Shown here piece after piece: positions 6,291-8,864 of a stretch of DNA of 8,864 bases (position 1 is its first letter; every line of letters begins with the position of its first letter). The notes below the pieces were generated by a model. It ran no database searches. It was given only the letters and a program-made list of their open reading frames with translations, and was not told where the DNA came from. The DNA is from an uncultured bacterium (GTDB taxonomy: Bacteria; Cyanobacteriota; Vampirovibrionia; Gastranaerophilales; Gastranaerophilaceae): positions 1-8,864 of the forward strand of contig CACYCU010000183.1 in the NCBI GenBank assembly GCA_902772945.1. The letters are read 5' to 3'. Both the position numbers and the translations under genes were made by a program.

Positions 6291-8336
6291 ATGAGTAAAT
6301 ATTTATTAGAAGTCGGATGCGAAGAATTACCTTATAAATTTATTCCGTCAGCAATAGAACAGTTAAAATCAAGTTTTGAAAATCTTTTAAATTCAAATAA
6401 AACAGAATTTGAAAAAGTGTTGGTTTATGCAACTCCGAGGAGATTAGCTGTTATAATTTCAGGACTTGAAAAAGAAGGTAAGGACGAAGAAAAAATTGTA
6501 AAAGGCCCAATCAAAAAAGTTGCATATGATGAAAACGGGAATCTTTCAAAAGCAGGCGAAGGCTTTTGCAAGAAAAACGGAATAACTTCCGATGACTTAT
6601 ATATTGAAGATGATTATATTCACGCAAAAATAATTATCAAAGGTAAGTCAGTTATAGATTTGTTAAAAGAAAATGTGCCTAATATAATTTTAAAACTTCA
6701 AGGTTCACATTTTATGAGATGGTCTTCTAATGATGAAAAATTCTCAAGACCGATAAGATGGATTGTATCAATTTTAGATGGCGAAGAAGTAAAAATAAAA
6801 ATTATTGATAAAGAAAGTTCAAATATATCAAGGGGTCACAGATTCTCAGAACAAAACATTTTAATTAACAACCCTGATGAGTACTTGGATAAAATGCGAA
6901 AGGCTTGCGTTATTGCAGACCAAAATGAACGTAGAGATTTGATAATCCAAAGAGCAAAAGAAGAAGCTCAAAAACTCGGTGCTGAACCCTATTATACTGA
7001 CGATTTGCTTGAGGAAGTTACTTTTATTACGGAATATCCGGTTCCTGCAGTTTGTGAATTTAATCCGGATTACTTAAGATTGCCTGAGGAACTTGTAGTT
7101 ACTGTAATGGCAGTGCATCAAAGATATTTTGCTTTGTATAAAGATGGCAAATTGATTAACAAGTTTATTACTATGACAAATTATTTGGGTAATGATTTTG
7201 AGAATATAAAAGCCGGTAATGTCAGAGTTATAAAAGCTCGTTTAGACGACGCTGTTTTCTTCTTTAACGAAGATACTAAAAGGCCGTTATCTTCATATGT
7301 AGAAGATATTAAAGGAATTACCTTCCAAAAGGGTATGGGTACTATGTATGATAAAGCCCAAAGAATGGTGAAACTCTCTAAATTGATGATAGGTAACAAT
7401 GAAACTGTTGAAAGAACAGCATTGCTTGCAAAAGCTGATTTGGCAACAAAATTAGTCTTTGAATTTACGGAACTTCAAGGATTTATCGGCGCCGATTATG
7501 CGAGAGTTTCCGGAGAAAAGGAAGCTGTTGCGGAAGGTATTAAAGAACATTATTTCCCTCTAAATGCAGATGGTGAAATTGCAAAAACTTTAGAAGGTCA
7601 AATCGTTGGTATAGCTGATAAAATCGATAATATATGTGCAGTTTTTGCAGAAGGTAAAAAACCTACCGGTTCATCTGATCCTTTAGGCGTACGCCGTGCA
7701 GCATTAGGTATAATAAGAACAATTTTGGCAAATAATTTAAAAATAGATTTGGCTCTTTTAATCAACGAAGCTCTTGTCTTGTTACCTATTTCAAAAGAAG
7801 GTGAAAGTTTTGTTGATAAGATAAAAAGTGCTGCAGGATCCGTTGTTTCAAGGGCGTCTGGACTTGTTTCAGGTGAAATTTATGACTTCTTTATTCAAAG
7901 GTTGATAATCTTTTTATCCGAAAAATATTCAAAAAATGTGTTGGAAGCTTGTGCAGAAAGTAAAAATCCATTGTTTGATTTGAACGATTATGTTGAAAGG
8001 GTAAAAGTGGTTTCAAACTTAAACTCTCCTCAACTTTTAGAAAGTGCAAACAGAGTAATTAGAATGTTAAAAGATGAATCTAAAAAAGCTGTAAAACCTG
8101 ATTTGTTTGTTTTACCTGCAGAAAAAGAATTGTATGAAAGTATAAATACTTTAGATGAAAATATCAGTTATCAAGCTTATTTGGCGCAGTTAGAAAAAAT
8201 AAATCCGTCTGTTGAAAAATTCTTTAATGATGTTCTTGTCATGGATAAAGATGAGAATGTTAAGGAAAATCGTTTGGCATTGTTAACCTTGCTTAAACGA
8301 AAATACTCTCATATTGCTGATTTTAGCAAATTATAA
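6291..8336 (+). CDS. glyS: Glycyl-tRNA synthetase beta subunit
   Basis: GlyS is the large subunit of the bacterial alpha2beta2 glycyl-tRNA synthetase. It binds tRNA-Gly, while the alpha subunit (GlyQ) holds the catalytic core. At 681 residues it is full length. Family landmarks are LLEVGCEELPYKFI (5-18), ATPRRLAV (47-54), FMRWSS..FSRPIRWIV (141-159), EYPVPAVCEFNPDYLRLPEE (248-267) and MAVHQRYFAL (273-282). They continue with ARLDDAVFFFNED (316-328), KGITFQKGMGTMYDKAQR (341-358), KADLATKLVFEFTELQGFIG (381-400, HD-like domain) and GSSDPLGVRRAALGIIR (460-476). The C-terminus is a helical, DALR-like anticodon-binding region. The start is supported by AGAGGA 7 bases upstream and by the conserved N-terminus. 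No glyQ lies directly upstream, where the divergent mutS2 sits instead, so the alpha subunit must be encoded elsewhere. No clear terminator follows, so readthrough into the small gene at 8427 is possible. Confidence 0.97.
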   Translation: MSKYLLEVGCEELPYKFIPSAIEQLKSSFENLLNSNKTEFEKVLVYATPRRLAVIISGLEKEGKDEEKIVKGPIKKVAYDENGNLSKAGEGFCKKNGITSDDLYIEDDYIHAKIIIKGKSVIDLLKENVPNIILKLQGSHFMRWSSNDEKFSRPIRWIVSILDGEEVKIKIIDKESSNISRGHRFSEQNILINNPDEYLDKMRKACVIADQNERRDLIIQRAKEEAQKLGAEPYYTDDLLEEVTFITEYPVPAVCEFNPDYLRLPEELVVTVMAVHQRYFALYKDGKLINKFITMTNYLGNDFENIKAGNVRVIKARLDDAVFFFNEDTKRPLSSYVEDIKGITFQKGMGTMYDKAQRMVKLSKLMIGNNETVERTALLAKADLATKLVFEFTELQGFIGADYARVSGEKEAVAEGIKEHYFPLNADGEIAKTLEGQIVGIADKIDNICAVFAEGKKPTGSSDPLGVRRAALGIIRTILANNLKIDLALLINEALVLLPISKEGESFVDKIKSAAGSVVSRASGLVSGEIYDFFIQRLIIFLSEKYSKNVLEACAESKNPLFDLNDYVERVKVVSNLNSPQLLESANRVIRMLKDESKKAVKPDLFVLPAEKELYESINTLDENISYQAYLAQLEKINPSVEKFFNDVLVMDKDENVKENRLALLTLLKRKYSHIADFSKL

Positions 8337-8426
8337 AGATTTGTAAAGAATATATGTAAAACAGTAAATTATTTTTTTCAGGATACTTTAAAATAGTACA
8401 AAGAAGGTAAAGTAGGAATCGCAAAA
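8337..8426 (+). other. Spacer between glyS and the small downstream gene
   Basis: These 90 bases are strongly A+T-rich. A run of seven T residues (8372-8378) has no stable hairpin in front of it, so I do not call a terminator. TAAAAT (8389-8394) could be a -10 box but has no -35 match at 17 bases. AGGA (8414-8417) is a good ribosome binding site 9 bases before the ATG at 8427. The downstream gene may therefore be read through from glyS or use a weak local promoter; the sequence does not decide. Confidence 0.4.
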
Positions 8427-8738
8427 ATGTTTAACAAAATTAAAAATTTAAAAATTGTAAAAACATTATCAGAACAAATTAGTCCAAAATTAAGATGGTT
8501 AAATTTTGCAAATAAAAATATAGATAAGTCATCTCCGGATTACGTACGAATGATAAGCGGAGTTGATGAATTAAAATCAAGTGCTGACGAACGAAAGCTG
8601 GAAGCGATGGTCAGACAACAACTCAAGGAAGAATTTCCGAATATTGAAAATTCAAAATCCTATGAGCTTCTTGTAGATGCTGTAATCCATAATTACAAGA
8701 AGAAACAGCTTCAGGCTATGGATGAGAATATCTCATAA
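8427..8738 (+). CDS. Small protein of unknown function (103 residues)
   Basis: I do not recognise this protein. It is probably real: AGGA lies 9 bases before the ATG, it ends 5 bases before a strong terminator, and its composition suits a folded soluble protein. The N-terminal 30 residues are basic (FNKIKNLKIVKTL, then SPKLRWLNFANK). The centre reads SPDYVRMISGVDELKSSADERK, and the C-terminal half is a predicted amphipathic helical region rich in Lys, Glu and Gln (EAMVRQQLKEEF, then ELLVDAVIHNYKKKQLQ). There are no Cys residues, no signal peptide and no membrane segment. It may be co-transcribed with glyS, but nothing ties it to translation. It could be a small nucleic-acid- or ribosome-associated protein, which is only a guess from its charge pattern. 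Confidence 0.75.
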   Translation: MFNKIKNLKIVKTLSEQISPKLRWLNFANKNIDKSSPDYVRMISGVDELKSSADERKLEAMVRQQLKEEFPNIENSKSYELLVDAVIHNYKKKQLQAMDENIS

Positions 8739-8763
8739 AAATTGCACCTTCGGGTGCTTTTTT
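8737..8763. terminator. Shared bidirectional terminator with UUCG loop
   Basis: GCACC (8744-8748) and GGTGC (8753-8757) form a 5-bp stem capped by TTCG, the very stable UUCG tetraloop. Six T residues follow (8758-8763), and A residues precede the stem (8737-8741), giving a T run on the other strand. It sits between the convergent 103-residue gene and the GGDEF gene and can serve both; its right T run overlaps the stop codon of the GGDEF gene. On the minus strand the loop reads CGAA, so the tetraloop benefit applies mainly to plus-strand transcripts. Confidence 0.85.
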
Positions 8764-8864
8764 ATTTGACTTGATTTCTGCCGTTGTTTTTAGCCTCGTA
8801 TAATTTTTTGTCTGCAGCTTCAATAATTTCGCTTGCACTATTTCCATCTTCAGGGAACGTTGCA
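8762..8864 (-). CDS. C-terminal end of a GGDEF-domain protein (probable diguanylate cyclase), 5' part off window
   Basis: The minus strand from the right edge encodes 33 residues and a TAA stop: ATFPEDGNSASEIIEAADKK followed by LYEAKNNGRNQVK. This is the characteristic end of GGDEF domains (a T-F-P-E-D-G strand, then the helix with A-D-x-x-L-Y-x-A-K-x-x-G-R-N). Such domains make cyclic-di-GMP from two GTP. The catalytic GGDEF/GGEEF loop and any sensor domain lie outside the window, so activity cannot be judged. The protein ends directly after the domain, as is usual when GGDEF is the C-terminal output module. The gene converges on the 103-residue gene and shares its terminator. Confidence 0.85.
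   Translation of the reverse strand, partial: ATFPEDGNSASEIIEAADKKLYEAKNNGRNQVK

Noticed and set aside
7181..7399. Minus-strand frame inside glyS
   Set aside because: It is antisense to a conserved glyS segment and shows no ribosome binding site or motif.
8372..8378. T run after glyS as an intrinsic terminator
   Set aside because: No G+C-containing hairpin lies in front of it.

Overview
The window looks like a stretch of chromosome from an AT-rich, uncultured gut bacterium, most likely of the Gastranaerophilales (Melainabacteria/Vampirovibrionia, the non-photosynthetic sister group of Cyanobacteria). This placement is inference. It rests on the A+T-rich codon use, on the large protein beginning MGMSASQARLL, which I associate with a protein family of that group, and on a glyS gene with no glyQ directly upstream, as in cyanobacteria. 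There is no sign of a phage, insertion sequence, CRISPR array or RNA gene. Most of the window is ordinary housekeeping sequence.

Layout from left to right. (1) An exported lytic transglycosylase (+), whose first residues lie off the left edge, ends at a clear intrinsic terminator. (2) A 594-residue protein of unknown function (+) follows a 150-base leader, in which an 11-base-pair inverted repeat could hide its ribosome binding site. It has its own terminator. (3) An M20-family (PepT-like) peptidase and (4) mutS2 lie on the minus strand in the order mutS2 then peptidase. A good sigma70-type promoter with a palindrome over its -35 box lies between them, so the peptidase is probably not driven only from mutS2. 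(5) glyS (+) diverges from mutS2 across 84 bases. (6) A 103-residue unknown protein (+) follows glyS. (7) The last 33 codons of a GGDEF (diguanylate cyclase) protein run in from the right edge on the minus strand. They converge on gene 6 at a shared UUCG-loop terminator.

The genes do not form one pathway. They cover cell-wall turnover, peptide breakdown, ribosome rescue/DNA maintenance, glycine tRNA charging and, off the edge, cyclic-di-GMP signalling. The least explained item is the 594-residue protein: it has helical ends, a tryptophan-spaced coiled coil, a Ser/Thr linker and no signal peptide. The three regulatory layouts (the leader of that gene, the palindromic peptidase promoter and the possibly leaderless mutS2 start) are hypotheses read by eye and not computed.
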